Positions 26,110 to 36,340 are shown, counted from the stretch's first letter. The stretch is DNA of 64,000 bases from Murimonas intestini (GCF_024622195.1 NZ_JANKBI010000005.1:248001-312000); one strand, 5' to 3'. Notes: generated by a model from the letters alone, not told the origin. Numbers and translations: made by a program.

Positions 26110-29100
26110 CTACTCTTCATCATCAAGAGTTTCTTCTAGGTCTAAGAATACGTCCTCGTCGTCCTCTTCCACATCCACGATCTCATCGCCCTCAATTTCC
26201 TGCTGGCTGAATCCAAACTGTGAGAAAGAGTTCTCTTCTTCTTCGTATTTTCTGTCTCCTTCGATCACAGAACGCATATCTGTATCACCATAATCAATAG
26301 TTTCCATGATTTCTACTTCAGTCTGGTCCTCCTTCAGGACTTTCACATCCAGTCCCAATGACTGGAGCTCTTTTAAAAGTACCTTGAAGGATTCCGGAAT
26401 ACCCGGCTCCGGAATGTTGTCGCCTTTTATGATTGCTTCATATGTCTTTACACGTCCGATAACATCATCAGATTTTACTGTCAGGATCTCCTGCAGAGTG
26501 TAGGATGCGCCGTATGCTTCCAGCGCCCAAACCTCCATCTCTCCGAAACGCTGCCCGCCGAACTGTGCTTTACCGCCCAGAGGCTGCTGAGTTACCAGGG
26601 AGTACGGTCCTGTGGAACGTGCATGGATCTTGTCATCTACCAGATGGTGGAGCTTCAGGTAATGCATGTGCCCGATTGTTACGGCGCTGTCGAAATATTC
26701 GCCTGTACGTCCGTCCCTGAGGCGCACTTTACCGTCTCTTGAAAGAGGAACGCCCTTCCACAGTTCTCTGTGGTCGCGGTTCTCATACAGATAGTCAAGT
26801 ACTTCAGGCAGAAGCTCTTCGCCATGTTTTTCCTTAAATTCATCCCATTCCAGATTGACGTAATCATTCGCCAGATCCAGAGTGTCCATAATATCAACCT
26901 CGTTCGCGCCGTCGAAGACCGGTGTGGCAATATTAAATCCAAGAGCCCTTGATGCAAGGCTTAAGTGGATCTCAAGAACCTGTCCGATGTTCATACGAGA
27001 AGGCACACCCAGAGGATTCAGTACGATATCCAGAGGACGCCCGTTCGGCAGGAACGGCATATCTTCTACAGGGAGCACTCGTGAAACAACACCCTTGTTA
27101 CCATGACGGCCGGCCATCTTGTCACCCACGGAGATCTTTCTCTTCTGTGCGATGTAGATGCGGACTGCCTGATTAACTCCCGGTGAAAGCTCATCCCCGT
27201 TTTCTCTTGTGAATACCTTGGCATCTACTACGATACCATATTCTCCATGAGGCACTTTCAGTGAAGTATCCCTGACCTCCCTGGCCTTCTCACCAAAGAT
27301 AGCGCGGAGTAGCCTCTCCTCAGCTGTCAGTTCTGTCTCTCCCTTCGGAGTTACTTTACCTACCAGGATATCCCCTGCACGGACCTCGGCACCGATGCGG
27401 ATGATACCTCTCTCATCCAGATCCTTCAGGGCTTCATCTCCCACGCCGGGAACATCTCTTGTGATCTCTTCCGGCCCCAGCTTTGTATCTCTGGCCTCAG
27501 CTTCATATTCTTCAATATGGACAGATGTGTAGACATCATCCATAACTAATCTTTCGCTTAAAAGTACAGCATCCTCGTAGTTGTAGCCTTCCCATGTCAT
27601 AAATCCGATCAGCGGATTCTTTCCAAGAGCCAGCTCGCCCTTCTGTGTGGACGGCCCGTCAGCGATCACACTGCCTGCCTCAACATGCTCTCCCTTAAAT
27701 ACGATCGGTCTCTGATTGTAGCAGTTGCTCTGGTTACTTCTGGAGAATTTGGTCAGGTGATATTCATCCCTTGTTCCATCATCATTCTTCATGATGATCT
27801 CCTTGGAAGTGGAGCGTTCGATAGTACCAGACTTTCTTGCAACCACGCAGACTCCTGAGTCAACAGCCGCCTTGCATTCCATACCTGTACCTACTACCGG
27901 GGCTTCTGTTGTCAGAAGCGGCACCGCCTGACGCTGCATGTTGGATCCCATCAGCGCACGGTTGGCATCGTCATTCTCCAGGAAAGGAATCAGGGCTGTA
28001 GCCACGGAGAATACCATCTTAGGAGACACGTCCATGTAATCGAACATCCCTCTCTCGTATTCCTGCGTCTCTTCTCTGTAACGTCCTGATACATTTTTGT
28101 GTACGAAATGTCCGTCAGCATCAAGTGTCTCATTAGCCTGTGCTACATGGTAATTATCTTCTTCATCGGCTGTCATATACACAACCTCATCTGTGACACG
28201 GGGATTGCCCGGTTCAGACTTGTCAATCTTCCTGTACGGAGCCTCAACGAATCCATACTGGTTGATCCTGGCATAAGTAGCCAGGGAGTTAATCAGACCG
28301 ATGTTAGGACCTTCAGGTGTCTCGATGGGACACATTCTTCCATAATGTGAGTAATGTACGTCTCGTACCTCGAATCCTGCACGGTCCCTTGACAGACCGC
28401 CTGGTCCCAGGGCTGAAAGACGTCTCTTATGTGTCAGCTCACCCAACGGGTTATTCTGGTCCATGAACTGTGACAGCTGTGAAGATCCGAAGAACTCTTT
28501 GACAGCTGCTGTCACAGGCTTTATGTTGATCAGTGACTGGGGAGAGATTCCCTCCAGGTCCTGGGTTGTCATTCTCTCACGGACAACTCTTTCCAGCCTG
28601 GACAGACCTATACGGTACTGGTTCTGAAGCAGCTCACCCACGGCCCTGATTCGCCTGTTGCCCAAATGGTCAATATCGTCTTCATTTCCAAGGCCATATT
28701 CCAGATGCATATTGTAGTTGATAGAAGCAAGGATATCTTCTTTTGTAATATGCTTCGGAATCAGCTCATGGATATTCTTGCGGATGGCATCCTTGATATC
28801 ATCCATATCGGTATTTTCTGCCAGTATTTTTTCAAGTTCCGGGTAATATACTAATTCTGTAACTCCCACTTCCTTCGGGTCCACATCCACAAAGCTGGTG
28901 ATGTCCACCATCATGCTGGAGAGCACCTTTACATTGCGCTCTTCTGTGCGGATCCATACAAACGGTACAGCAGCATTCTGGATCTTGTCTGCCAGTTCGC
29001 GTTTCACCTCTGTCCCGGCCTCAGCGATGATCTCACCGGTTGTAGTGTCGATGACATCCTCTGCCAGTATCTGTCCATTGATACGGTTGCGGAGAAGTAA

Positions 29101-29946
29101 CTTTTTATTAAATTTATAACGTCCAACCTTAGCCAGGTCATATCTTCTCGGATCGAAGAACATACTTGTAATAAGGCTCTCTGCGCTTTCCACTGCCAGA
29201 GGCTCGCCCGGACGGATTTTTTTGTACAGCTCTAAAAGACCCTCCTGGTAATTCTCAGCAGTGTCCTTTGTAAGGCTGGCCAGTATCTTCGGCTCCTCGC
29301 CGAACAAATCTATAATTTCTGCATTTGTGCCAAATCCAAGTGCACGGATCAGAACAGTGATAGGAACCTTTCTGGTCCTGTCAACGCGAACATAGAAAAC
29401 ATCATTGGAGTCAGTCTCGTACTCTAACCATGCACCCCTGTTAGGGATAACGGTGCTGGAATACAATTTTTTACCTATTTTGTCATGTGCAATCCCATAA
29501 TAGATACCAGGTGAACGTACCAGCTGGCTGACGATAACACGTTCTGCACCGTTGATCACGAATGTACCTGTAGCTGTCATCAGCGGCAGGTCTCCCATGA
29601 AGATCTCATGCTCGTTAATTTCGTCATTTTCTTTATTATGAAGCCTTACTCTCACCTTTAAAGGTGCAGCATATGTCGCGTCTCTTTCCTTGCACTCTTC
29701 AATTGAATATTTGACATCGTCTTCACATAATGTAAAGTCCACGAATTCCAGACTCAGCTTTCCGCTGTAATCCGTAATCGGAGAGATATCAGCAAAAACT
29801 TCTTTCAGCCCCTCATCTAAAAACCACTGATAAGAGTCCTTCTGAACTTCAATCAGATTTGGCATCTCAAGAACCTCTTTCTGTCTTGAATAGCTCATAC
29901 GGAAGCTCTTGCCGCTTGTGGTAGGACGTATTCTGTTTTTCTCCAT
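26110..29946 (-). CDS. rpoB: RNA polymerase subunit beta
   Basis: 1278 residues from the ATG at 29946, which follows AGGGGTGA; an in-frame ATG at 29988 would add 14 residues but has no ribosome binding site. The rifampicin region (SQLSQFMDQNNPL then THKRRLSALGPGG) has the wild-type Asp, His and Ser at the main resistance positions, so sensitivity is expected from this gene. The C-terminal KFGGQRFGEMEVWAL segment is typical. It has its own promoter in addition to read-through from rplJ-rplL. Confidence 0.98.
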   Translation of the reverse strand: MEKNRIRPTTSGKSFRMSYSRQKEVLEMPNLIEVQKDSYQWFLDEGLKEVFADISPITDYSGKLSLEFVDFTLCEDDVKYSIEECKERDATYAAPLKVRVRLHNKENDEINEHEIFMGDLPLMTATGTFVINGAERVIVSQLVRSPGIYYGIAHDKIGKKLYSSTVIPNRGAWLEYETDSNDVFYVRVDRTRKVPITVLIRALGFGTNAEIIDLFGEEPKILASLTKDTAENYQEGLLELYKKIRPGEPLAVESAESLITSMFFDPRRYDLAKVGRYKFNKKLLLRNRINGQILAEDVIDTTTGEIIAEAGTEVKRELADKIQNAAVPFVWIRTEERNVKVLSSMMVDITSFVDVDPKEVGVTELVYYPELEKILAENTDMDDIKDAIRKNIHELIPKHITKEDILASINYNMHLEYGLGNEDDIDHLGNRRIRAVGELLQNQYRIGLSRLERVVRERMTTQDLEGISPQSLINIKPVTAAVKEFFGSSQLSQFMDQNNPLGELTHKRRLSALGPGGLSRDRAGFEVRDVHYSHYGRMCPIETPEGPNIGLINSLATYARINQYGFVEAPYRKIDKSEPGNPRVTDEVVYMTADEEDNYHVAQANETLDADGHFVHKNVSGRYREETQEYERGMFDYMDVSPKMVFSVATALIPFLENDDANRALMGSNMQRQAVPLLTTEAPVVGTGMECKAAVDSGVCVVARKSGTIERSTSKEIIMKNDDGTRDEYHLTKFSRSNQSNCYNQRPIVFKGEHVEAGSVIADGPSTQKGELALGKNPLIGFMTWEGYNYEDAVLLSERLVMDDVYTSVHIEEYEAEARDTKLGPEEITRDVPGVGDEALKDLDERGIIRIGAEVRAGDILVGKVTPKGETELTAEERLLRAIFGEKAREVRDTSLKVPHGEYGIVVDAKVFTRENGDELSPGVNQAVRIYIAQKRKISVGDKMAGRHGNKGVVSRVLPVEDMPFLPNGRPLDIVLNPLGVPSRMNIGQVLEIHLSLASRALGFNIATPVFDGANEVDIMDTLDLANDYVNLEWDEFKEKHGEELLPEVLDYLYENRDHRELWKGVPLSRDGKVRLRDGRTGEYFDSAVTIGHMHYLKLHHLVDDKIHARSTGPYSLVTQQPLGGKAQFGGQRFGEMEVWALEAYGASYTLQEILTVKSDDVIGRVKTYEAIIKGDNIPEPGIPESFKVLLKELQSLGLDVKVLKEDQTEVEIMETIDYGDTDMRSVIEGDRKYEEEENSFSQFGFSQQEIEGDEIVDVEEDDEDVFLDLEETLDDEE

Positions 29947-30049
29947 TGACGTTTCACCCCTGTTCTTTCTATATAAATGCAGTTTCATTCATTCACTTTT
30001 GGGCATAATTATGCCTTGGCGCACAATCCTGCACAATAGTGCATCTTTT

Positions 30050-30078
30050 ATGCTAGCATATGAGTTGTAAATTGTCAA
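30050..30078 (-). promoter_or_regulatory. rpoBC promoter
   Basis: TTGACA (30078-30073), 17-base spacer, TAGCAT (30055-30050) with an extended -10 TG. It ends about 100 bases before the rpoB start and lies after the rplL terminator. Confidence 0.8.
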
Positions 30079-30191
30079 CTGATATTTTACTTATTTTTTC
30101 TTGCTATTTCCGTGTTTTCCTGTGTATAATTACTCATCTGTACTCTCCTGTCCCTTGTCTTTTAATGGTTCCCGGACAAAGAATATCCAAA

Positions 30192-30236
30192 CAAAAAAAG
30201 CCCTGTAAATACCTGATTTCTCAGGTAAATACAGGG
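30192..30236 (-). terminator. Terminator/attenuator between rplL and rpoB
   Basis: A 16-base-pair stem (CCCTGTATTTACCTGA and its complement) with a GAAA loop and a CTTTTTTTG tail begins 17 bases after the rplL stop. It should make most transcripts end after rplL, giving more L7/L12 than polymerase subunits. Confidence 0.93.
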
Positions 30237-30252
30237 GTTCATAAATTTTGAA

Positions 30253-30624
30253 TTATTTAAGAGTAACTTTAGCGCCTTCTGCTTCCAGTTTTGTCTTAAG
30301 TTCTTCTGCTTCTGCTTTAGAAGCGCCTTCTTTGATTACCTTAGGAGCTCCATCAACTACTTCTTTAGCTTCTTTTAAGCCTAAGCCTGTAGCTTCACGA
30401 ACAACTTTGATAACTTTAACTTTGTTCGGGCCAACTTCTGTCAGTTCTACGTCGAACTCATCTTTTTCTTCTGCTGCTTCTGCTGCGCCAGCTGCTGCTA
30501 CTACAACACCTGCTGCTGCGGATACACCAAACTCTTCTTCACATGCTTTTACTAATTCGTTTAATTCTAATACGGATAATTCTTTGATAGCTTCGATAAA
30601 TTCAGCTGTTGTTAATTTTGCCAT
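30253..30624 (-). CDS. rplL: 50S ribosomal protein L7/L12
   Basis: 123 residues from the ATG (MAKLTTAEF) that follows GGAGG; the longer in-frame start at 30666 has no support. The N-terminal dimerisation helices, an Ala-rich hinge (about 38-52) and the C-terminal factor-binding domain (VIKVVREATGLGLKEAK) are all present. L7/L12 forms the stalk that recruits translation GTPases. It follows rplJ and precedes a strong terminator. Confidence 0.98.
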   Translation of the reverse strand: MAKLTTAEFIEAIKELSVLELNELVKACEEEFGVSAAAGVVVAAAGAAEAAEEKDEFDVELTEVGPNKVKVIKVVREATGLGLKEAKEVVDGAPKVIKEGASKAEAEELKTKLEAEGAKVTLK

Positions 30625-30695
30625 TTTATTTTCCTCCATTTTATAATTTATTTTACTGGGCGGCAAGCACTCTCAGCCTGCCTTCAATAATGTTC

Positions 30696-31184
30696 CTATG
30701 CTTCTTTTGCCTCTGCGATCTGGCTGATAACGCGTGCAAAGTTTGCGATCGGGGACTGGATGCTTCCAAGCAGCTTTCCGAGAAGTTCTTCTCTTGACGG
30801 CACTGCTGCGAGAGCCTGCATTCCATTTTCATCGTAGTAAGTTCCTTCTACAACACCTGCAACTAATTTCAGTGTCGGAACAGCCTTGAAGTATTTAGAA
30901 ATAATTCTGGCCGGAGCGGTTGCGTCTTCTTTAGAAACCGCAAGTGCGTTCTGTCCTTCAAGATGCTGTGAAAGAGTCTCACATGGTGTTTCATTGAATG
31001 CAAAGTTCATCATTGTATTTTTGTAAACTTTGTAAGTAACGCCTGCTTCCCTTAACTCTTTACGAAGAGCTGTATCCTGTTCCACACTGATTCCGCTGTA
31101 GGAAACAAGGACAACGGCTGCCGCGTCTTTAATGCTTTCGCTGATTTCTTCCACGATTGGTTTTTTCAGTTCAACTTTTGCCAT
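30696..31184 (-). CDS. rplJ: 50S ribosomal protein L10
   Basis: 162 residues, normal length, starting MAKVELKKPIVEEI. L10 anchors the L7/L12 dimers to the ribosome. It is the first gene of the rplJ-rplL(-rpoBC) operon, with an AAGGAGGTG site before the ATG and a structured L10 leader upstream, through which L10 (with L12) is known to repress its own operon. Confidence 0.98.
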   Translation of the reverse strand: MAKVELKKPIVEEISESIKDAAAVVLVSYSGISVEQDTALRKELREAGVTYKVYKNTMMNFAFNETPCETLSQHLEGQNALAVSKEDATAPARIISKYFKAVPTLKLVAGVVEGTYYDENGMQALAAVPSREELLGKLLGSIQSPIANFARVISQIAEAKEA

Positions 31185-31280
31185 GAATGGTGCACCTCCT
31201 TATAGATTTTTAATACTAATCAGATGCTGCCGTATCTCTATTATCAGAATCATCAGTTTCAGCCACTGCCTCACTGCTGA

Positions 31281-31402
31281 TAATAAAAAGCCTCTCTGTC
31301 TGAGACAGAGAGGCAAAATAAATCATTCTAAATCGAATTCTTTACTCCTCGGTAGGCGTTTTAACCTTATGCCTTGCGGCACCTACTGTCTTCGGCAGTT
31401 CC
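31281..31402 (-). ncRNA. L10 leader (ribosomal protein autoregulatory leader)
   Basis: Downstream of the promoter the minus strand carries the recognisable L10-leader core AACTGCCGAAGACAGTAGGT, then GCCGCAAGGCATAAGG and CCTACCGAGGAGTAAA closing the helix. It ends in a strong hairpin (GCCTCTCTGTC/GACAGAGAGGC, 31314-31290) with a T run (TTTTTATT), a likely attenuator before rplJ. Known members bind L10(L12)4 and reduce expression. Confidence 0.85.
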
Positions 31403-31408
31403 TAAAGC

Positions 31409-31438
31409 AATATAGCATATAATCCTGCATATTGTCAA
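31409..31438 (-). promoter_or_regulatory. Promoter of the rplJ operon
   Basis: TTGACA (31438-31433) and TATATT (31414-31409) with an 18-base spacer; the transcript would start at the 5' end of the L10 leader. Confidence 0.85.
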
Positions 31439-31466
31439 GCATTTTTTCAATAATACTTACACATTT

Positions 31467-34400
31467 CTACTCTTCAATGCTGGCATGGAACTCCTGAAGT
31501 GACTTCACCTTTATCTGATGTCCCTGTGCAGCCTTGATACCCTGGACAGTTGCCTTTGCTGCAGCCATTGTTGTCAAATAGAATATCTTGTTCTTGATGG
31601 CAGCTTTACGGATGTAGCTGTCATCTGTTGCACCCTTCTTTCCGATAGGAGTGTTCACGATCAGCTGGATCTTCTTATTTGTAATGGCATCCAGAATATT
31701 AGGACGTCCCTCATTGATCTTGGCGATCTTTTCTGCCGGAAGTCCCGCTTCCACGATCCTGTCGTATGTGCTGCCGGTTGCCATCAGCTTAAAGCCGCAG
31801 TCATGCAGGCCCTGAGCCACTTCCAGAAGCTCCGGCTTATCCATATCGCTGACGCTGATCAGTGCACATCCCTCCAGAGGGATCCTGCTCTGAGTTGCCT
31901 CCTGGGCTTTATAGAATGCCGACCCGAAATTCTGTGAGATTCCCAGTACTTCTCCTGTGGAACGCATTTCCGGCCCCAGAAGCGGATCTACCTCAGGGAA
32001 CATATTGAACGGGAACACAGCTTCTTTCACTCCATAATGTGAGAATTTCTTATCCTTTAATGAAGTCACAGGTGACGGTCTTCCTGTCAGATGGGAGGTC
32101 ATAATATCTGTAGCCAGACGCACCATCTTAATATTGCAGACCTTGGATACAAGCGGCACTGTCCTGGATGCTCTCGGGTTTGCCTCCAGCACATATACCC
32201 TGCCGTCCTCGATAGCGTACTGCATATTCATAAGTCCTACTACATTCATTTCCTTGGCGATCCTGGCAGTATAATCTTTGATCGTCGCAATCTGTTCTTC
32301 GCTCAGATGTTTTGACGGCAGTATACATGCGGAGTCTCCTGAATGCACGCCTGCCAGCTCAATATGCTCCATTACAGCCGGAACAAATACATTTTCACCA
32401 TCGCTGATGGCATCTGCCTCGCATTCAGTAGCATGGTGCAGGAAACGGTCGATCAGGATAGGACGGTCTGGTGTGACACCCACAGCCAGGCTCATATAGA
32501 ATTTCAAAGCCTCATCGTCATGGACCACTTCCATCCCTCTTCCGCCCAATACATATGACGGACGCACCATAACAGGATATCCGATCTTATTAGCGATCTC
32601 CAGAGCTTCCTCCGTATTTACAGCCATCCCTGATTCTGGCATCGGGATCTCCAGCTTATCCATCATAGCCCTGAAGAGGTCACGGTCCTCTGCCAGGTCG
32701 ATTGTCTCAGGAGTAGTTCCCAGGATCTTGACTCCATTCTTCTTTAAGTCTGCTGCCAGATTCAGCGGAGTCTGTCCGCCGAACTGAGCAATAACACCCA
32801 GCGGCTTCTCTTTTTCATAGATTGCAAGTACATCCTCCAGTGTAAGAGGCTCAAAATACAGTTTATCAGAGGTATCGTAATCTGTAGATACCGTCTCAGG
32901 ATTACAGTTGACAATAATTGTCTCAAATCCAAGATCCTTCAGCGCAAGTGCAGCATGTACACAGCAATAGTCGAATTCAATACCCTGACCGATACGGTTT
33001 GGTCCGCCGCCCAGGATCATGATCTTTGGACGTTCGTTATTTACCGGGCTCTTGTCCTCAATGTGATAGCTTGAGTAGTAATATGCGCTGTCCTCTGTGC
33101 CGCTTACATGAACGCCCTCCCAGGCCTCATTGATGCCTGCCTCTTTCCTGGCGCTGCGGATGTCTTCTTCTTTCACATTCAGGATCTGGCTGAGATATTT
33201 GTCTGAGAAACCGTCCAGCTTCGCCTGGCGCAGTACATCAGCAGAAGGAACACTTCCGGCTGCTGCTTTCAGCTGCTCTTCCTCTTCTACAAGCTCCTTC
33301 ATCTGGGTGATAAAGTAATGCTTGATCTTTGTCAGTTCAAACAGTTCATCTACGGTAGCTCCCTTGCGCAGCGCTTCGTACATAATGAACTGCCTCTCGC
33401 TTGTAGGCACAGAGAGCATCTTCAGCAGCTCTTTCTTTGTCTTTGAAGCGAAATCCTTAGCGCCGCCCAAGCCATAGCGTCCTGTTTCAAGGCTGCGGAT
33501 CGCTTTCTGGAAAGCTTCTTTATATGTCTTTCCAATACTCATGACTTCGCCGACAGCCCTCATCTGAGTTCCCAGCTTGTCTTCCACGCCTTTGAATTTT
33601 TCAAAAGCCCAGCGGGCAAATTTAATAACAATATAATCCCCGCCCGGCACATATTTATCAAGTGTTCCATATTTGCCGCAGGGAAGCTCATCAAGAGTCA
33701 GCCCGCATGCCAGCATGGCAGATACGAGGGCTATGGGGAAGCCTGTAGCCTTGGAAGCCAGCGCTGAAGAACGTGAAGTCCTCGGATTGATCTCAATAAC
33801 AATAATCCTGTCTGATACAGGGTCATGAGCAAACTGCACATTCGTGCCGCCGATAACTTCGATGGATTCTACAATCTTATAAGCCTGCTCCTGCAGCCTC
33901 TTCTGCACTTCTTCAGAGATAGTCAGCATAGGAGCTGAACAGAAGGAATCACCGGTATGTACGCCCAGGGGATCGATATTTTCGATGAAGCAGACAGTGA
34001 TCATATTATTTTTAGCATCTCTGACAACTTCCAGCTCTAATTCTTCCCAGCCCAGGATGGATTCTTCTACGAGCACCTGGCCTACAAGGCTGGCCTGAAG
34101 TCCTCTGGCACATACTGTCTTCAATTCTTCTGTATTGTACACGAGGCCGCCGCCTGCACCACCCATGGTATAAGCCGGACGCAGCACTACCGGATATCCC
34201 AGTTTATCAGCGATTTCCAGAGCTTCCTCCACAGTGTAGGCAACTTCACTCTTAGCCATCTCGATGCCTAAGCTCTCCATGGTCTTCTTAAATTCGATCC
34301 TGTCCTCACCGCGCTCAATTGCATCTACCTGGACACCGATGACCTGGACATTATACTTCTCCAGCACTCCCGCTGCTGCCAGCTCAGAGCACAGGTTCAG

Positions 34401-34682
34401 TCCTGACTGTCCGCCCAGGTTCGGAAGCAGGGCATCCGGACGTTCTTTTTCTATGATCTGTGTCAGCCTCTCTACATTTAGCGGCTCGATGTAAGTCACA
34501 TCTGCTGTCTCCGGATCGGTCATTATCGTTGCCGGATTAGAATTAACAAGTACAATCTCATACCCCAGTTTTCTCAAAGCTTTGCAGGCCTGAGTCCCTG
34601 AATAGTCAAACTCACATGCCTGACCGATGATAATAGGACCTGACCCAATTATCAGTACTTTGTGGATATCGTTTCTCTTCAT
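31467..34682 (-). CDS. carB: Carbamoyl-phosphate synthase large subunit
   Basis: 1071 residues from the ATG (MKRNDIHKVLIIGSGP) following GAGG; an upstream in-frame start at 34760 would add 26 residues of non-conserved sequence. Two homologous ATP-grasp halves are clear (GSGPIIIGQACEFDYSG near 15 and GGGPNRIGQGIEFDYCC near 560), followed by a C-terminal MGS-like allosteric domain (about 940-1071). The enzyme makes carbamoyl phosphate for pyrimidines and arginine from bicarbonate, ATP and ammonia provided by the small subunit. The gene has its own promoter and no carA next to it, which is unusual since carA and carB are generally adjacent. Confidence 0.97.
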   Translation of the reverse strand: MKRNDIHKVLIIGSGPIIIGQACEFDYSGTQACKALRKLGYEIVLVNSNPATIMTDPETADVTYIEPLNVERLTQIIEKERPDALLPNLGGQSGLNLCSELAAAGVLEKYNVQVIGVQVDAIERGEDRIEFKKTMESLGIEMAKSEVAYTVEEALEIADKLGYPVVLRPAYTMGGAGGGLVYNTEELKTVCARGLQASLVGQVLVEESILGWEELELEVVRDAKNNMITVCFIENIDPLGVHTGDSFCSAPMLTISEEVQKRLQEQAYKIVESIEVIGGTNVQFAHDPVSDRIIVIEINPRTSRSSALASKATGFPIALVSAMLACGLTLDELPCGKYGTLDKYVPGGDYIVIKFARWAFEKFKGVEDKLGTQMRAVGEVMSIGKTYKEAFQKAIRSLETGRYGLGGAKDFASKTKKELLKMLSVPTSERQFIMYEALRKGATVDELFELTKIKHYFITQMKELVEEEEQLKAAAGSVPSADVLRQAKLDGFSDKYLSQILNVKEEDIRSARKEAGINEAWEGVHVSGTEDSAYYYSSYHIEDKSPVNNERPKIMILGGGPNRIGQGIEFDYCCVHAALALKDLGFETIIVNCNPETVSTDYDTSDKLYFEPLTLEDVLAIYEKEKPLGVIAQFGGQTPLNLAADLKKNGVKILGTTPETIDLAEDRDLFRAMMDKLEIPMPESGMAVNTEEALEIANKIGYPVMVRPSYVLGGRGMEVVHDDEALKFYMSLAVGVTPDRPILIDRFLHHATECEADAISDGENVFVPAVMEHIELAGVHSGDSACILPSKHLSEEQIATIKDYTARIAKEMNVVGLMNMQYAIEDGRVYVLEANPRASRTVPLVSKVCNIKMVRLATDIMTSHLTGRPSPVTSLKDKKFSHYGVKEAVFPFNMFPEVDPLLGPEMRSTGEVLGISQNFGSAFYKAQEATQSRIPLEGCALISVSDMDKPELLEVAQGLHDCGFKLMATGSTYDRIVEAGLPAEKIAKINEGRPNILDAITNKKIQLIVNTPIGKKGATDDSYIRKAAIKNKIFYLTTMAAAKATVQGIKAAQGHQIKVKSLQEFHASIEE

Positions 34683-34758
34683 GTTCTTACCTCGGTTTCT
34701 CATTGATTTGCAGAATATGGCTGTCCAATGAACAGTCCCCGCATAATTTCTATTAGAC

Positions 34759-34787
34759 ATTATAGAATATAACGGGTCACATGTAAA
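34759..34787 (-). promoter_or_regulatory. Promoter of carB
   Basis: TTTACA (34787-34782) and TATAAT (34764-34759), 17-base spacer, directly after the stop codon of the upstream regulator gene. This supports monocistronic carB transcription. Confidence 0.8.
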
Positions 34788-34790
34788 CAG

Positions 34791-36254
34791 TCATGTTTTA
34801 ATTTTACATTTTTTGAGCAACCCGCTCAAACAATCCAGCATTTTAGTCCTTTCATACACAAAATCGCTGGTTTTCAAAAACTCCATATAGTCATAGAAGG
34901 CGTTGCTTGTATTCTTTTCATTCAGAGAGATGCATTTGCTCTTTCCCTCACCGTTCTGTATAAAAAAGAGGGTCTGCCCCCTGTCTGTTATCTCAATATG
35001 TGTGTGGTAAAGGGGGGAGAGCAGCTGTGACCTGACCATATATCCAGTGATACTTTCTTCCTCCAGCGCCTGATACAGCCTTTCCAGCAGCCAAACCCTG
35101 TCTTCCGGCTCCAGGGGCCTGTAAATGCTGCTGGGCACTGTTCCCACCCTGCCTTCCTCCAGAAACTGCTGTACGCCTTCCTCAGAGAAAAAGAAAGACA
35201 TACTCTTCTGCTGGTTCAGCTTTTCCAGGCTGTGCTGGTCCATATCCAGAAGCCCCATGGCTTCCTCCATAGAGATCACGTCTGTGATGATACACCGCTC
35301 CAGTATTTCTTTTGTCATAAAAGGCATCAGGCAGGGAATGGCTTCCATATTGAAGACCTCCCCATTCCCATTTTGTATCTTTTCATTAGAAATATAGGCC
35401 GCCATATAGTTTTCCATCACATCCATACTCTCCAGCATGGGCCTTGCCATCTTCAGCCTTCTCTCAAAGCTCCGGCTGTACATGTCCATCATACCGGCAT
35501 CTGCAGTCAGAACCGCCTCCTCATAGTCATACGACATCAGGCACAGATAGTGGGATGTTATAATATAATAAGGCAGCTCACTATGCTCATTTATATGCGC
35601 CCCCAAAGAATCATAATAATAAAAGAATTCATAATTATCATGATAATACAGCAGGGGCAGGATATTCTTCAGATACCGCAGGTTAGGATTGTGGTAATCC
35701 CACTTGCAGCCTGTATTATCAAGGCAGATCAGATGGCGGACAGCCCCTGATTCCTTACTCTTTCCCAGCTTTTCCAGGCAGTAAAGCATATCTTCATTCT
35801 CCGGCTGGCACACTATGCATATATCCCCTTCCCGGTCTGCCTCCTGGCTGAATAATGCCCTCACAGCTTCAAGCACATGAGCTCTTTGGCGTATCACATT
35901 GATATTCCCGGGCAGTTCAAGCTTAACATTTCCCTCACTGACAACAAGAGGCTGCCGGCATTCTGTCCTCTCATCAAAACATCTCAGAAGCTCTCCTATA
36001 TCCTGCCGCTGGTAATAGACCTCTGCCCCCAGCTTTGTCATCCTGTACGCCTCAAGCATATCATTCTCTTCCCTGCTGCTTAAGGAAAGACCCTGAGCCA
36101 GCAGCGACACAGTCCTCTCTTCAGCAGGGATCCTGTTATCTCCAAGCATTTTCTGGATGTAACTGCGCTCCACACCGCTTAAGGCCGACAGCCTGACAAT
36201 GCTGATATTTGCTTTTGACACCGCCTTTTTCAGGCACTCTGAAAATGCAGACAT
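34791..36254 (-). CDS. XRE-type DNA-binding protein with large C-terminal domain
   Basis: 487 residues from the ATG at 36254 (an in-frame GTG at 36275 is possible). The N-terminal helix-turn-helix (about 1-70) has the pattern 'SIVRLSALSGVERSYIQKMLGDNR', shortened here to its core LSGVERSYIQKML. The remaining 400 residues have no domain I can name; they contain many aromatic and acidic residues, no TPR periodicity that is clear, and no membrane helix. Proteins with this layout occur in Lachnospiraceae and are of unknown target. It lies between carB and the secretion locus, separated from the latter by a terminator, and has its own promoter. Confidence 0.75.
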   Translation of the reverse strand: MSAFSECLKKAVSKANISIVRLSALSGVERSYIQKMLGDNRIPAEERTVSLLAQGLSLSSREENDMLEAYRMTKLGAEVYYQRQDIGELLRCFDERTECRQPLVVSEGNVKLELPGNINVIRQRAHVLEAVRALFSQEADREGDICIVCQPENEDMLYCLEKLGKSKESGAVRHLICLDNTGCKWDYHNPNLRYLKNILPLLYYHDNYEFFYYYDSLGAHINEHSELPYYIITSHYLCLMSYDYEEAVLTADAGMMDMYSRSFERRLKMARPMLESMDVMENYMAAYISNEKIQNGNGEVFNMEAIPCLMPFMTKEILERCIITDVISMEEAMGLLDMDQHSLEKLNQQKSMSFFFSEEGVQQFLEEGRVGTVPSSIYRPLEPEDRVWLLERLYQALEEESITGYMVRSQLLSPLYHTHIEITDRGQTLFFIQNGEGKSKCISLNEKNTSNAFYDYMEFLKTSDFVYERTKMLDCLSGLLKKCKIKT

Positions 36255-36311
36255 GATTCTCCATCTCCTTCCCACACATATACTCCTGTAACCTGTTTAT
36301 CCATTGGATAT

Positions 36312-36340
36312 ATTTTATCACGGCAGGAAAGGCCATGCAA
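36312..36340 (-). promoter_or_regulatory. Promoter of the XRE-type gene
   Basis: TTGCAT (36340-36335) and TAAAAT (36317-36312) with a 17-base spacer, about 58 bases before the ATG. Confidence 0.65.

Noticed and set aside
34683..34760. Longer start for carB
   Set aside because: The extra residues are unconserved, overlap the -10 region of the carB promoter and the ATG at 34682 has a good GAGG site.
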